Assembly (NCBI GenBank): GCA_015062635.1 | Contig: SUUF01000054.1 | Span: 1 to 5,800 of the forward strand | DNA from: Coriobacteriaceae bacterium | GTDB lineage: Bacteria > Actinomycetota > Coriobacteriia > Coriobacteriales > Eggerthellaceae | Direction: 5' to 3' | DNA length: 5,800 nucleotides | Shown: piece after piece, positions 1 through 5,784 of the stretch | Layout of the letters: the number at the start of each line of letters is the position of its first letter | How positions within the stretch are numbered: position 1 is the stretch's first letter | Position numbers and translations under genes: made by a program | The notes under the pieces: generated by a model | Databases searched by the model: none | Seen by the model: only the letters and a program-made list of their open reading frames with translations | What the model was told of the DNA's origin: nothing

Positions 1-106
1 GCCCCGTGCGTTTCGGGCGAAGGGGCTGAGTTCACAGATCTTGCTCACGAAAGCCGAGCTTGCAGAATGAGTCGAAGGGCTTCGCCCTGGCTCGTACTTT
101 TGGGTT

Positions 107-133
107 TGCAAACTTTTTCAACTTACGGGACAT
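107..133 (+). repeat. 27-nt box, copy 1 (forward)
   Basis: First copy of the box (begins TGCAAACTTTTTCAAC, ends TTACGGGACAT). It is identical to copy 2 and starts exactly 72 bases before it. The base before it is T rather than A, so the codon preceding CAA is TTG instead of the ATG found at the other three copies. Confidence 0.9.
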
Positions 134-178
134 CCGAGCATCATTTTGGGCTGTCTCTCGAGCGTCAAAGGCCCCGGA

Positions 179-205
179 TGCAAACTTTTTCAACTTACGG
201 GACAT
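179..205 (+). repeat. 27-nt box, copy 2 (forward)
   Basis: Second forward copy, forming most of the left arm of the 38-bp hairpin. Read from 178 it is ATG CAA ACT TTT TCA ACT TAC GGG ACA, followed by TGA at 205-207. Confidence 0.92.
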
Positions 206-219
206 GAAAACCGATAATC

Positions 220-246
220 ATGTCCCGTAAGTTGAAAAAGTTTGCA
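220..246 (-). repeat. 27-nt box, copy 3 (reverse)
   Basis: Exact reverse complement of copy 2, in the right arm of the hairpin. On the minus strand it reads MQTFSTYGT and is followed by TGA (220-218), mirroring copy 2. Confidence 0.92.
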
Positions 247-291
247 TCCGGGGCCCTTTTAGCCGCCTCAACCCATGGTTTTCACATCGCG

Positions 292-318
292 ATGTCCCAT
301 AAGTTGAAAAAGTTTGCA
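292..318 (-). repeat. 27-nt box, copy 4 (reverse)
   Basis: Fourth copy, 26 of 27 identical to the others, starting 72 bases beyond copy 3. The one change (A at 299) turns the Tyr codon TAC into TAT on the minus strand, leaving MQTFSTYGT unchanged. It lies 13 bases beyond the RiPP terminator hairpin. Confidence 0.9.
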
Positions 319-331
319 TGGGCGTAACAAG

Positions 332-362
332 CGGAAGGATTCTGCTGCGCGGAATCCTTCCG
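332..362 (-). terminator. Hairpin downstream of the RiPP precursor gene, probable terminator
   Basis: CGGAAGGATTC (332-342) and its exact complement (352-362) form an 11-bp stem, which can extend inward by a G-T wobble and two GC pairs to leave a three-base loop. It starts 12 bases after the RiPP stop at 375. On the minus strand the stem is followed by CTTGTTACG, so the U-tract is poor. Position and stem strength support a terminator for the short RiPP mRNA. Confidence 0.65.
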
Positions 363-374
363 AAGCCCACGTGA

Positions 375-569
375 TTAACGGTCCGAAGGGCACGGCATAT
401 GGTCGGGGCAATCGGATATGCAGTCCCAGCTCGCACCGCCGGATACCGCCTCAAGCTCCTCGTCGCTCAGGTCGTACCCCTCCTCCTTGGCAAGCGCAAT
501 CATATCCTCGGGCGTCTTGCAGGCTTTGGCCTTTTCCTGCTGCTCGGGCGTTAGGTTCTCGAAGTTCAT
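375..569 (-). CDS. Nif11-type leader RiPP precursor peptide
   Basis: A 64-residue peptide with the build of a RiPP (ribosomally made, modified peptide) precursor. Residues 1-45 resemble the Nif11-like leader family: a Glu/Lys-rich N-terminal helix, TPEDMIALAKEEGYDLS (19-35) and DEELEAVSGG (36-45) ending in the double-glycine cleavage motif. Cleavage after G45 would release the core ASWDCISDCPDHMPCPSDR (46-64), with Cys at 50, 54 and 60, Ser at 47, 52 and 62, and four Asp. One further Cys (C17) lies in the leader. I choose the ATG at 569 because AAGGGGG lies five bases upstream. The GTG at 572, directly before it, would leave only two. No modifying enzyme, protease or transporter lies within the window, so the maturase must be further left or unlinked. 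Equal Cys and Ser counts would suit a lanthipeptide; the Cys-x2-Asp spacings would also suit a radical-SAM thioether peptide. The product class is unknown, while the leader family is clear. Confidence 0.85.
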   Translation of the reverse strand: MNFENLTPEQQEKAKACKTPEDMIALAKEEGYDLSDEELEAVSGGASWDCISDCPDHMPCPSDR

Positions 570-574
570 CACTA

Positions 575-581
575 CCCCCTT
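575..581 (-). promoter_or_regulatory. RiPP precursor ribosome binding site
   Basis: AAGGGGG on the minus strand is separated by TAGTG from ATG 569. The five-base spacing favours that ATG over the GTG at 572. I see no convincing -10/-35 pair between 582 and 748. Confidence 0.6.
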
Positions 582-642
582 ATGGTCGGGTTCCCACTAT
601 CTCTCGAAATGCGTTCGGCATAGCCGGCCAAACGGTTTCTCA

Positions 643-666
643 TCCAAAAAGGATACTCCTCTTGGA
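643..666. repeat. Imperfect palindrome related to the purA terminator core
   Basis: TCCAAAAAGGA (643-653) pairs with TCCTCTTGGA (657-666) around a TAC loop, with one internal bulge or mismatch. Read on the minus strand, 644-665 matches plus-strand 755-776 at 19 of 22 positions. It lies about 75 bases upstream of the RiPP start and may be a leader hairpin of that mRNA, a decayed terminator, or a copy of a dispersed palindromic element. Confidence 0.55.
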
Positions 667-748
667 GTTCTCTGGCGCGATGAGGATAACCGCACCAACC
701 CGCTCTCCTGATACCTGAGCGGGCACCCTCGCTCTGACCGCAACGGAA

Positions 749-782
749 AGCGGGCCAAAAGGGGTATCCCTTTTGGCCCGCT
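749..782 (-). terminator. Hairpin downstream of purA, probable terminator
   Basis: A perfect 15-bp inverted repeat, AGCGGGCCAAAAGGG (749-763) and its complement (768-782), with a GTAT loop on the plus strand. It begins 30 bases past the purA stop. On the minus strand the stem is followed only by TTTCCGTT, a weak U-tract, so termination is likely but not certain. The inner 22 bases recur in degenerate inverted form at 644-665. Confidence 0.7.
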
Positions 783-812
783 CTGAAATGCGGCGATGTT
801 GCTGCTTCAGCC

Positions 813-2105
813 TTAGCGGCTCGACCAGCCGCGGTAGATGGTCTGGTCGCGATCGGGGCCGACGGCGATGATGCTGATGGGCACACCGATAAGGTTCTCG
901 AGGTACAGCACGTAATTGCGCGCGTTCTCGGGCAGCTCCTCGAAGGTGCGGCATCCGGTGAGGTCCTCGCCCTTCCAGCCCGGAAGCTCCTCGTACACCG
1001 GGGTCACGTGCTTCGGGTACATCACGCTGTGCTGCATCGGGAAGTAATCGTAGGTCTTGCCATCGGCCTCGTACGCCACGCACACCTTGATGGTGTCAAC
1101 GCACGAAAGCACGTCGAGCTTGGTGAGGGCCACGTCGGTGAGGCTGTTGCAGTCGGCAGCGTACCGCGCGATAACCGCGTCGAACCAACCGCAGCGACGC
1201 TTGCGGCCAGTGGTCACGCCATACTCGCCGCCCACTTCGCCGATGAGGTCGCCGATCTCGTCGTCGAGTTCGGTCGGGAACGGGCCGGAGCCCACACGCG
1301 TGATGTAGGCTTTCTCGATGCCGATGACCTTCGTGATGGCCTTCGGGCCGACGCCGGTACCGGTGCAGGCACCGCCAGCGCAGCAGCTCGAAGACGTGAC
1401 GAACGGATACGTGCCATGGTCGAGGTCGAGCAGGGTGCCCTGCGCGCCCTCGAACAGGATGTTCTTGCCCTCGCGCAGCGCCTGGTTCAGCAGCTGGGCG
1501 GTCTCGGCAACATGCGGGCGAATGACCTCGGCATACGGGCGGCACCAATCGAGCAGCTGCTCGACCGTGTAGGTATCGAGGCCATAGTGCTCGAGGATGT
1601 GGTTCTTCGAAGCGAGCGCGGTCTCGAGCTTCTTCTCGAGGATGTGCTCGTCGAGCAGGTCTTGGATGCGGATGCCGATGCGCTCGGCCTTGTCCTGATA
1701 GCAGGGGCCGATGCCGCGCTTCGTCGTGCCGATCTCGTTCTTGCCCAGGCGCTTTTCGGCAGCGCCGTCGAGGTCGATGTGGTACGGCATGATGACATGG
1801 GCATCGCAGCTGATGGCCAGGCGCTCGGTCGAGATGCCGCCTGCATGGAGCATCTCCATCTCTTGCACGAGCACGCTCGGGTCAACTACCACGCCATTGC
1901 CGATAACGGGAACGCACGAATCGTACAGCACGCCCGACGGCATGAGGTGAAGCGCGAGCTTCGTGTCGCCGTGAATAACCGTGTGTCCTGCGTTGTTACC
2001 TCCCTGGTAGCGCACGACATAGTCGTAATCGCTCGAGATGAGGTCCGTAATCTTACCCTTGCCTTCGTCGCCCCACTGGGCGCCGACGAGTACCGTAGAC
2101 GGCAT
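813..2105 (-). CDS. purA: Adenylosuccinate synthetase PurA
   Basis: Cytoplasmic GTP-dependent enzyme joining IMP and aspartate to adenylosuccinate, the first committed step from IMP to AMP. The 430-residue length is the normal bacterial size. Visible hallmarks are QWGDEGKG (10-17) with the catalytic aspartate D13, GGNNAGHT (35-42) with the catalytic histidine H41, the second family signature GIGPCYQDKAER (131-142), DLDHGTYPFVTSS (227-239), the IMP/Asp loop VTTGRKRRCGWFD (297-309), the guanine-recognition TKLD (328-331) and the terminal VGPDRDQT (415-422). The start at ATG 2105 gives the canonical MPSTVLVGAQWGDEGKGK and follows GAAAGGA about 8 bases upstream. An open frame to 2210 adds 35 residues absent from the family. 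The segment SSSCCAGGACTG replaces the more common SSNTTAGG and is unusually Cys-rich but within an otherwise intact site. It is followed by a hairpin at 749-782 and preceded by its own -10-like element, so it appears to be a separate transcription unit. Confidence 0.98.
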   Translation of the reverse strand: MPSTVLVGAQWGDEGKGKITDLISSDYDYVVRYQGGNNAGHTVIHGDTKLALHLMPSGVLYDSCVPVIGNGVVVDPSVLVQEMEMLHAGGISTERLAISCDAHVIMPYHIDLDGAAEKRLGKNEIGTTKRGIGPCYQDKAERIGIRIQDLLDEHILEKKLETALASKNHILEHYGLDTYTVEQLLDWCRPYAEVIRPHVAETAQLLNQALREGKNILFEGAQGTLLDLDHGTYPFVTSSSCCAGGACTGTGVGPKAITKVIGIEKAYITRVGSGPFPTELDDEIGDLIGEVGGEYGVTTGRKRRCGWFDAVIARYAADCNSLTDVALTKLDVLSCVDTIKVCVAYEADGKTYDYFPMQHSVMYPKHVTPVYEELPGWKGEDLTGCRTFEELPENARNYVLYLENLIGVPISIIAVGPDRDQTIYRGWSSR

Positions 2106-2109
2106 GTTC

Positions 2110-2116
2110 GGTGTCC
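2110..2116 (-). promoter_or_regulatory. purA: purA ribosome binding site
   Basis: GAAAGGA on the minus strand lies just upstream of ATG 2105, with ACCGAAC-like spacing to the start. It decides in favour of 2105 over the longer open frame beginning at 2210. Confidence 0.65.
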
Positions 2117-2185
2117 TTTCAGCTTCCCCCGCACCTGGCGGGCCCTTGTGGCCACACGCCATGCACCGGCGTGCTCCATTGCGGT

Positions 2186-2191
2186 ATTGTA
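2186..2191 (-). promoter_or_regulatory. -10-like TACAAT for purA
   Basis: Read on the minus strand, 2191-2186 is TACAAT, five of six matches to the TATAAT consensus. No good -35 lies at 16-18 bases (CCGTTT at 17). Transcription from here would give a 5' leader of roughly 75 bases before the ATG at 2105. The 175-bp gap after the ATPase gene has no convincing terminator, so some readthrough into purA is possible. Confidence 0.4.
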
Positions 2192-2280
2192 CGCCACCTG
2201 ACCGCGGCAAACGGAAGATAACGGCTTTCGCACAAATGAAACGGTGACCGCAAGTGTTCTCCCACGCGACCAGCGCGTTG

Positions 2281-4479
2281 TTACGACAAGCTCACCACGT
2301 TCACGCCGGTATCCAGCTCGCAGATGAGCTCGACCACTTCCTCGTGGCAGGTGAAGAGCAGCACTTGGCGCATCGTCGAAAGCTCGATGAGCGCACGCGC
2401 AGCGGCGCGACGGCGTTCGGCATCGAAATTCACGAGGATATCGTCGGCAAGCACCGGAACGGCACGGCCGACATCCCCCACGCTCATCAGCAAGGCGATG
2501 CGCAAGCACAGGTACAGCTGCTGACGTGTCCCGAGCGAGAGCAGCATCGGGTCGCGCACGTCGCCGCGGCCGTTCACCACCTGCACCTCGTTCGAGGCAG
2601 AAAGCCTCACCTGCACCCACATGCCGTCGGTCATATCCTCGAACAAGCGGCTGGCCAGGCGATACACCTCGGGCTGGCTCTGCGATTCCCACTGCGCGAT
2701 GGCGGCGGAAAGGTTGCGCCGCGCAAGCAGCAGGCTCGCGTAGTCGCGCTTCGATTCGGCCAGGCGGCACCGCACGGCCGCCCGCTCCTGCTTCAGCTCG
2801 GCGAATGAACTCGATTCGCGCGCTTGCGCCAGGCGCTGGGCGAGTTCGCCGGAACGGGTGTCCATGCGCTCGGCCTCGGCCATCATCTGGCGGCGCCGCT
2901 CGATGGCATCGGCCACCAGCGCCTCGAATGCGGTGACATCGGCCACGCCGGCATCTTCCAGCAGCTCATCGCGCTGAGCGTGCGTGCGCGCGATGTTCTC
3001 GTCGACGACGGCGATCTGCGCTTGCACGCCCTGCCGCTGCTGATTGAACAGGGCGCTTCCCGCCCGCAGCTCGCGGGCGTCATCGAGCAGGCTCCGCGCC
3101 CGGCGCAGGCTGCGGCCCGCACTCGACAGGTGGTTGAAATGGAAATACGACGCGATGCGCTCGCCCATTTCCGAAAGCTCGGCCTCGCAGGCATCGAGCT
3201 TCTTCTGATCTTGCAGCATCACCCACCGGGCATCCTCGAGCCGCTGCTCAACCGTCGGCCCCGACGTATCGGGACGCAGCGCCACCACCAGGGCGGCAGC
3301 GCCCATCACCAAGGCGGCAAGCACGAGGAATATGCCGAACGCCGTGATGGAAAGGCTTGCTATGGACGCACCGTAGATGGTCGTGGGAATGCCCGCGACC
3401 AGCGCGATTGCCGGCAGGATGATTGAAAGCGCCATCTGACCTGCCGTTTTCGTGCGCGTGGCCGTCGGCACGCCCTGCGCCGCCGATTCGGCGAGCACCT
3501 CGTAGGCGGCCGTGGAATCCTTCACGTCGCGCTTCGCGTAATCCACGGCGTTCATCAGCCGGTCGCGCTCCACCTGGAAGTCTTCGAGCGTATCGCGGAT
3601 GGCCCGCTCTTCGGCCGCGCTCAGGTCGCGCAATGCCGCCTGGTCATCGGTAATCGCCTCGCCAAGCGCGGCGATGCGCTGCTCTTCGGCATCGATGTCG
3701 TCCAGTTTCGCATCGAGCTCGAGCCGCTGTTCCTCGAGCTCGGCAATCTGATGCTCAAGCTTCTGGACGAGCGACAAATCGGCCGAACGCCCCTCGATGA
3801 GCGCATTGAGCTCATCATGCTCGCGGGCAAGCTCTGCGCGTGCCGGCTCGAGCGCCTCGTATTCGCGGCGCTCGGCGATAAGCCCCGCCGCCTCGCGTTG
3901 GGCCTCGTCGATTTGCGCCTCCACGGCCGACAGGCGCGTGGTCAGGTTCGTGATGGAATGCTCGACGCCCGCCGCCTTCGAGGTGTAACTCGCGATGCGC
4001 GCATCGATTTCGCGCAGCGCGAGCACGGGCGAGACCGCCGTCCCAGCGCCCGCCGTCAGCAGGCGCGAGGTAACCGCGCCTGCATCGTCGAGCGAAAGCA
4101 ACTCATCGCTGTCGAGGGCGAACACGGTCTGGTAGGTGCTCACGTCGATGTCGTCGAGCAAGCCCTGATCATCGGTCACGCCATCGGCGTTTCGCGTGCG
4201 CGCAAGCACGGCCTGACGGCCATCGTCGGTCGCGAACAACAGCTTGCCGCTGCGTTCGGCGTTTTCGGGTTTGTAGGTGTTCGCATGCGAGCGGCCATCA
4301 GGCCACCCGAACATCACGCCCGTTGCGAACGAGTTGAGCGTGGTCTTACCGCTCTCGTTCTTGCCGAACACGACGTTCATGCCGGGGGCGAACGGGCCCA
4401 CCGAGGCATCGGTCATCTTCCCGAAGCTGTCGATGCTCATGCGCTCCAGATGCCAAGGGGAAAGGCGGCGGATTCTCAT
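2281..4479 (-). CDS. YhaN-type SbcC/Rad50-like AAA ATPase with central membrane hairpin
   Basis: A 732-residue ATPase of the YhaN/AAA_27 (SbcC/Rad50-like) type, predicted to drive and gate its partner nuclease at DNA ends. The N-terminal half-site has Walker A GKNESGKTT (39-47, K45). The C-terminal half-site has an ABC-signature-like LSLGTRQQL (647-655), Walker B PVLADDILVNFD (675-686, D679) and an H-loop histidine in FTCHEE (H712). The DD in Walker B, where many ABC ATPases have DE, is typical of YhaN-like proteins. Residues ~172-331 and ~408-600 are rich in Glu, Ala, Arg and Leu and should form coiled coils. Between them, ~348-370 and ~376-401 are strongly hydrophobic and look like a helical membrane hairpin. 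No CxxC zinc hook is seen. The protein is shorter than Bacillus subtilis YhaN (about 960 residues, from memory), mostly in the arms. The ATG at 4479 overlaps the upstream TGA, and the start MRIRRLSPWHLE suits the family. Nuclease plus ATPase is the usual pairing. Confidence 0.9.
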   Translation of the reverse strand: MRIRRLSPWHLERMSIDSFGKMTDASVGPFAPGMNVVFGKNESGKTTLNSFATGVMFGWPDGRSHANTYKPENAERSGKLLFATDDGRQAVLARTRNADGVTDDQGLLDDIDVSTYQTVFALDSDELLSLDDAGAVTSRLLTAGAGTAVSPVLALREIDARIASYTSKAAGVEHSITNLTTRLSAVEAQIDEAQREAAGLIAERREYEALEPARAELAREHDELNALIEGRSADLSLVQKLEHQIAELEEQRLELDAKLDDIDAEEQRIAALGEAITDDQAALRDLSAAEERAIRDTLEDFQVERDRLMNAVDYAKRDVKDSTAAYEVLAESAAQGVPTATRTKTAGQMALSIILPAIALVAGIPTTIYGASIASLSITAFGIFLVLAALVMGAAALVVALRPDTSGPTVEQRLEDARWVMLQDQKKLDACEAELSEMGERIASYFHFNHLSSAGRSLRRARSLLDDARELRAGSALFNQQRQGVQAQIAVVDENIARTHAQRDELLEDAGVADVTAFEALVADAIERRRQMMAEAERMDTRSGELAQRLAQARESSSFAELKQERAAVRCRLAESKRDYASLLLARRNLSAAIAQWESQSQPEVYRLASRLFEDMTDGMWVQVRLSASNEVQVVNGRGDVRDPMLLSLGTRQQLYLCLRIALLMSVGDVGRAVPVLADDILVNFDAERRRAAARALIELSTMRQVLLFTCHEEVVELICELDTGVNVVSLS

Positions 4480-5747
4480 CGGGCATCACGCCCCTCACCG
4501 AGCAGGTCCATCACCAGGGCTTCGGCGCGCCGCTCCATCTTGCGCAGCGCCTTTTCCGAGATATTCGAGATGCCGATGCCGCGGTCGATGAATTCCTGCT
4601 GCAGATAGGCAATCTCGTGCGCACGGTTTTGCGCATGCGATTCGCTCACTTCGAGCAGCACCGCGGGGAACAGCCCTTCGGCCAGCAGCTTCTCGCGGTC
4701 GATGGGCATCGCGGTGGCATCGATGAGCGCATCGCAGTAGAAGCGGTCGTAGCTCTCGTTGATGCGTTGGCGCAGGTCTTCGAGCACACCCGGCTGGCGC
4801 AGCACCGCATGCAGCGGCGTCGTGCCCGAAAGCGTGATGCGCTCGATCATCTCGTCGCACGAAGCGTCCCCGTTCAGGCGGAACAGCTCGTCTTTCACCA
4901 GCGTCACCATGTCGGCCAGCGTGGCGCACGACGAAACGTCCACCTTCACGCGTTCCCACACCACGCTTGCCGTGGGAATGAACTCCAGCTGGTTGGGCTT
5001 GCCTTCGGTCAGCGTGACGAGATTCACGCCGCGCGCACCTGTGTCCTTCATCGCGCGCCCCTGGATGCACCCGGAAAACGCGATGCGCGGATTGTCGTCG
5101 CCATACACCTTCGGCGTGTGGATGTGGCCGAGCGCCCAATAATCCATGCCTGCCGAAAGGAGCTCGGCTGGGTCGGTGGGAGCCTTCGTGGGGTCGACGT
5201 CCAAGCCGGTGTGCAGCACGCCGATGGCAAACGGAACGGAGTAGCCCAGGTCGTCCTCGGCGGCCTTCCGCGTAATACCTTCGGCGATATCCTGCCCATA
5301 CGGCCAGGTCTGGTTGTAATACCCGCGTCCCACGAGCAGCGCGAGCGGCTCGCCGTCGCGCTCGTACACGTAGTAGCCCGCCTCATCGCCCGGCGGGAAC
5401 ATGAAAACGGAATCGGGCAGCTTGCCGTATGCCCCTTGCCAGCTGGTGTAGGGGTCGTGGTTCCCCGTGCAGAAATACACGGGAATGTTTGCCGCGGCCA
5501 GGCGTTCCAAGCCGTCGCGGAAACAGGAGTAGTCGGCAAACGAGGGATGCGCGACGTCGAAGATGTCGCCGGCGATGACGACGAAGTCGACCGCATTATC
5601 GATGGCCGCGTCGATTACGCGGGCATATGCCTCCGGTATGGCCTCGACCATACGCCTGCCCCACGCACCCGATGCGGTGCGCAACCCCTTGAACGGCGCC
5701 CCCAAGTGAAGGTCGGCCGTGTGTATGAAACGAACCTGCTTACCCAT
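4476..5747 (-). CDS. SbcD/YhaO-family DNA repair exonuclease (metallophosphoesterase)
   Basis: The 423-residue product is a calcineurin-like metallophosphoesterase of the SbcD/Mre11/YhaO type, expected to act in the cytoplasm as a two-metal (usually Mn) DNA nuclease working with an SMC-like ATPase. The metal-site motifs are visible in order: D12-x-H14 in HTADLHLG, G60-D61 in AGDIFD, G95-N-H-D98, H179 in VLHTGLD and G207-H-I-H210. The C-terminal ~200 residues lack these motifs and match the position of the SbcD/YhaO cap and partner-binding region. I start at the ATG at 5747 (MGKQVRFIHTADLHLG) because the metal motif normally begins about ten residues from the N terminus. A start at 5795 would add 16 residues with no family character. 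The stop overlaps the start of the ATPase by ATGA, as expected for the nuclease half of such a pair. The family is certain; choosing YhaO over classical SbcD rests mainly on the YhaN-like partner. Confidence 0.93.
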   Translation of the reverse strand: MGKQVRFIHTADLHLGAPFKGLRTASGAWGRRMVEAIPEAYARVIDAAIDNAVDFVVIAGDIFDVAHPSFADYSCFRDGLERLAAANIPVYFCTGNHDPYTSWQGAYGKLPDSVFMFPPGDEAGYYVYERDGEPLALLVGRGYYNQTWPYGQDIAEGITRKAAEDDLGYSVPFAIGVLHTGLDVDPTKAPTDPAELLSAGMDYWALGHIHTPKVYGDDNPRIAFSGCIQGRAMKDTGARGVNLVTLTEGKPNQLEFIPTASVVWERVKVDVSSCATLADMVTLVKDELFRLNGDASCDEMIERITLSGTTPLHAVLRQPGVLEDLRQRINESYDRFYCDALIDATAMPIDREKLLAEGLFPAVLLEVSESHAQNRAHEIAYLQQEFIDRGIGISNISEKALRKMERRAEALVMDLLGEGRDAR

Positions 5748-5753
5748 GGCTAC

Positions 5754-5759
5754 AGTGTA
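5754..5759 (-). promoter_or_regulatory. -10-like TACACT placed for a leaderless exonuclease mRNA
   Basis: On the minus strand TACACT is followed by six bases (GTAGCC) and then the ATG at 5747, so transcription would begin at or next to the start codon. No Shine-Dalgarno precedes this ATG, which fits leaderless translation as is common in actinobacteria. The -35 region is poor. Confidence 0.4.
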
Positions 5760-5769
5760 CCGCGAATCC

Positions 5770-5784
5770 TGGCTGTTGCAGCCA
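5770..5784. promoter_or_regulatory. Palindrome TGGCTG-N3-CAGCCA upstream of the exonuclease
   Basis: A perfect 6+6 inverted repeat with a three-base centre covers the place where the -35 of the exonuclease promoter should lie. GAAT at 5764-5767 and ATTC at 5784-5787 add a looser outer symmetry. It is a candidate operator or small hairpin; it does not match the LexA-type boxes I know. Confidence 0.3.

Larger units (their letters stand above)
1..207 (+). other. Open frame entering from the left edge and ending in the repeat array
   Basis: Frame 1 of the plus strand is open from the first base to TGA at 205-207 (68 codons), so a protein beginning outside the window could end here. An internal ATG at 67 would give 46 residues starting MSRRASPWLVLLG. 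The C-terminal part contains QTFSTYGT twice, from box copies 1 and 2, separated by 15 residues. I recognise no domain, and no good ribosome binding site precedes the ATG at 67. Bases 1-66 hold no other feature I can support. It may be a real partial gene, a repeat-derived extension, or a chance opening in GC-rich DNA. Confidence 0.3.
170..255. repeat. 38-bp perfect inverted repeat (long hairpin)
   Basis: Bases 170-207 and 218-255 are exact reverse complements over 38 positions, with a ten-base loop (208-217). Bulging C256 allows three more A-T pairs (167-169 with 257-259). Each arm holds one copy of the 27-nt box plus the GC-rich GGCCCCGGA. On the plus strand the stem base is followed by TTTT (257-260), so it could also act as a terminator for transcripts entering from the left. 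No gene is encoded with confidence between 1 and 374; this hairpin and the boxes account for most of the central part. Confidence 0.92.
218..319 (-). other. Mirror-image 33-codon frame MQTFSTYGT-x15-MQTFSTYGT
   Basis: On the minus strand an ATG at 319 opens a 33-codon frame made of box copy 4, a 15-residue spacer (SRCENHGLRRLKGPR), box copy 3 and a TGA at 220-218. It mirrors the plus-strand frame at 106-207 base for base in position. The frame can be extended upstream through the RiPP terminator, which argues against a long protein. No Shine-Dalgarno is seen before 319. Translation is unproven. Confidence 0.3.

Noticed and set aside
284..295. ACATCGCGATGT 12-base palindrome next to box copy 4
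   Set aside because: It has no partner elsewhere in the window and no promoter context, and it may arise by chance beside the box.
107..318. Possible CRISPR array from the four 27-nt repeats
   Set aside because: Two copies point each way, and the array is a palindrome with no cas gene nearby. CRISPR repeats are direct and regularly spaced in one orientation.
314..718. Plus-strand open frames of 134 and 97 codons across the RiPP region
   Set aside because: They run antisense to the Nif11-type precursor through both hairpins, with no family character or ribosome binding site I can see.
640..1083. 147-codon minus-strand frame overlapping the end of purA
   Set aside because: It is an Arg/Pro-rich shifted frame inside purA that continues through the terminator.
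1008..2201. 397-codon plus-strand open frame
   Set aside because: It is antisense to purA, whose catalytic motifs are intact. The translation is a low-complexity Ala/Val/Arg/Asp mix typical of the reverse frame of GC-rich genes.
2106..2210. 35-residue N-terminal extension of PurA
   Set aside because: The extension crosses the Shine-Dalgarno and the -10-like element and is absent from the family. ATG 2105 gives the standard N terminus.
2212..2280. Terminator after the ATPase gene
   Set aside because: Only a 5-bp ACGCG/CGCGT stem and a 9-base CGGTCACCG palindrome are visible, without a U-tract, so I do not call a terminator.
3751..4608. 285-codon plus-strand open frame
   Set aside because: It is antisense to the ATPase and exonuclease genes and shows no recognisable domain.
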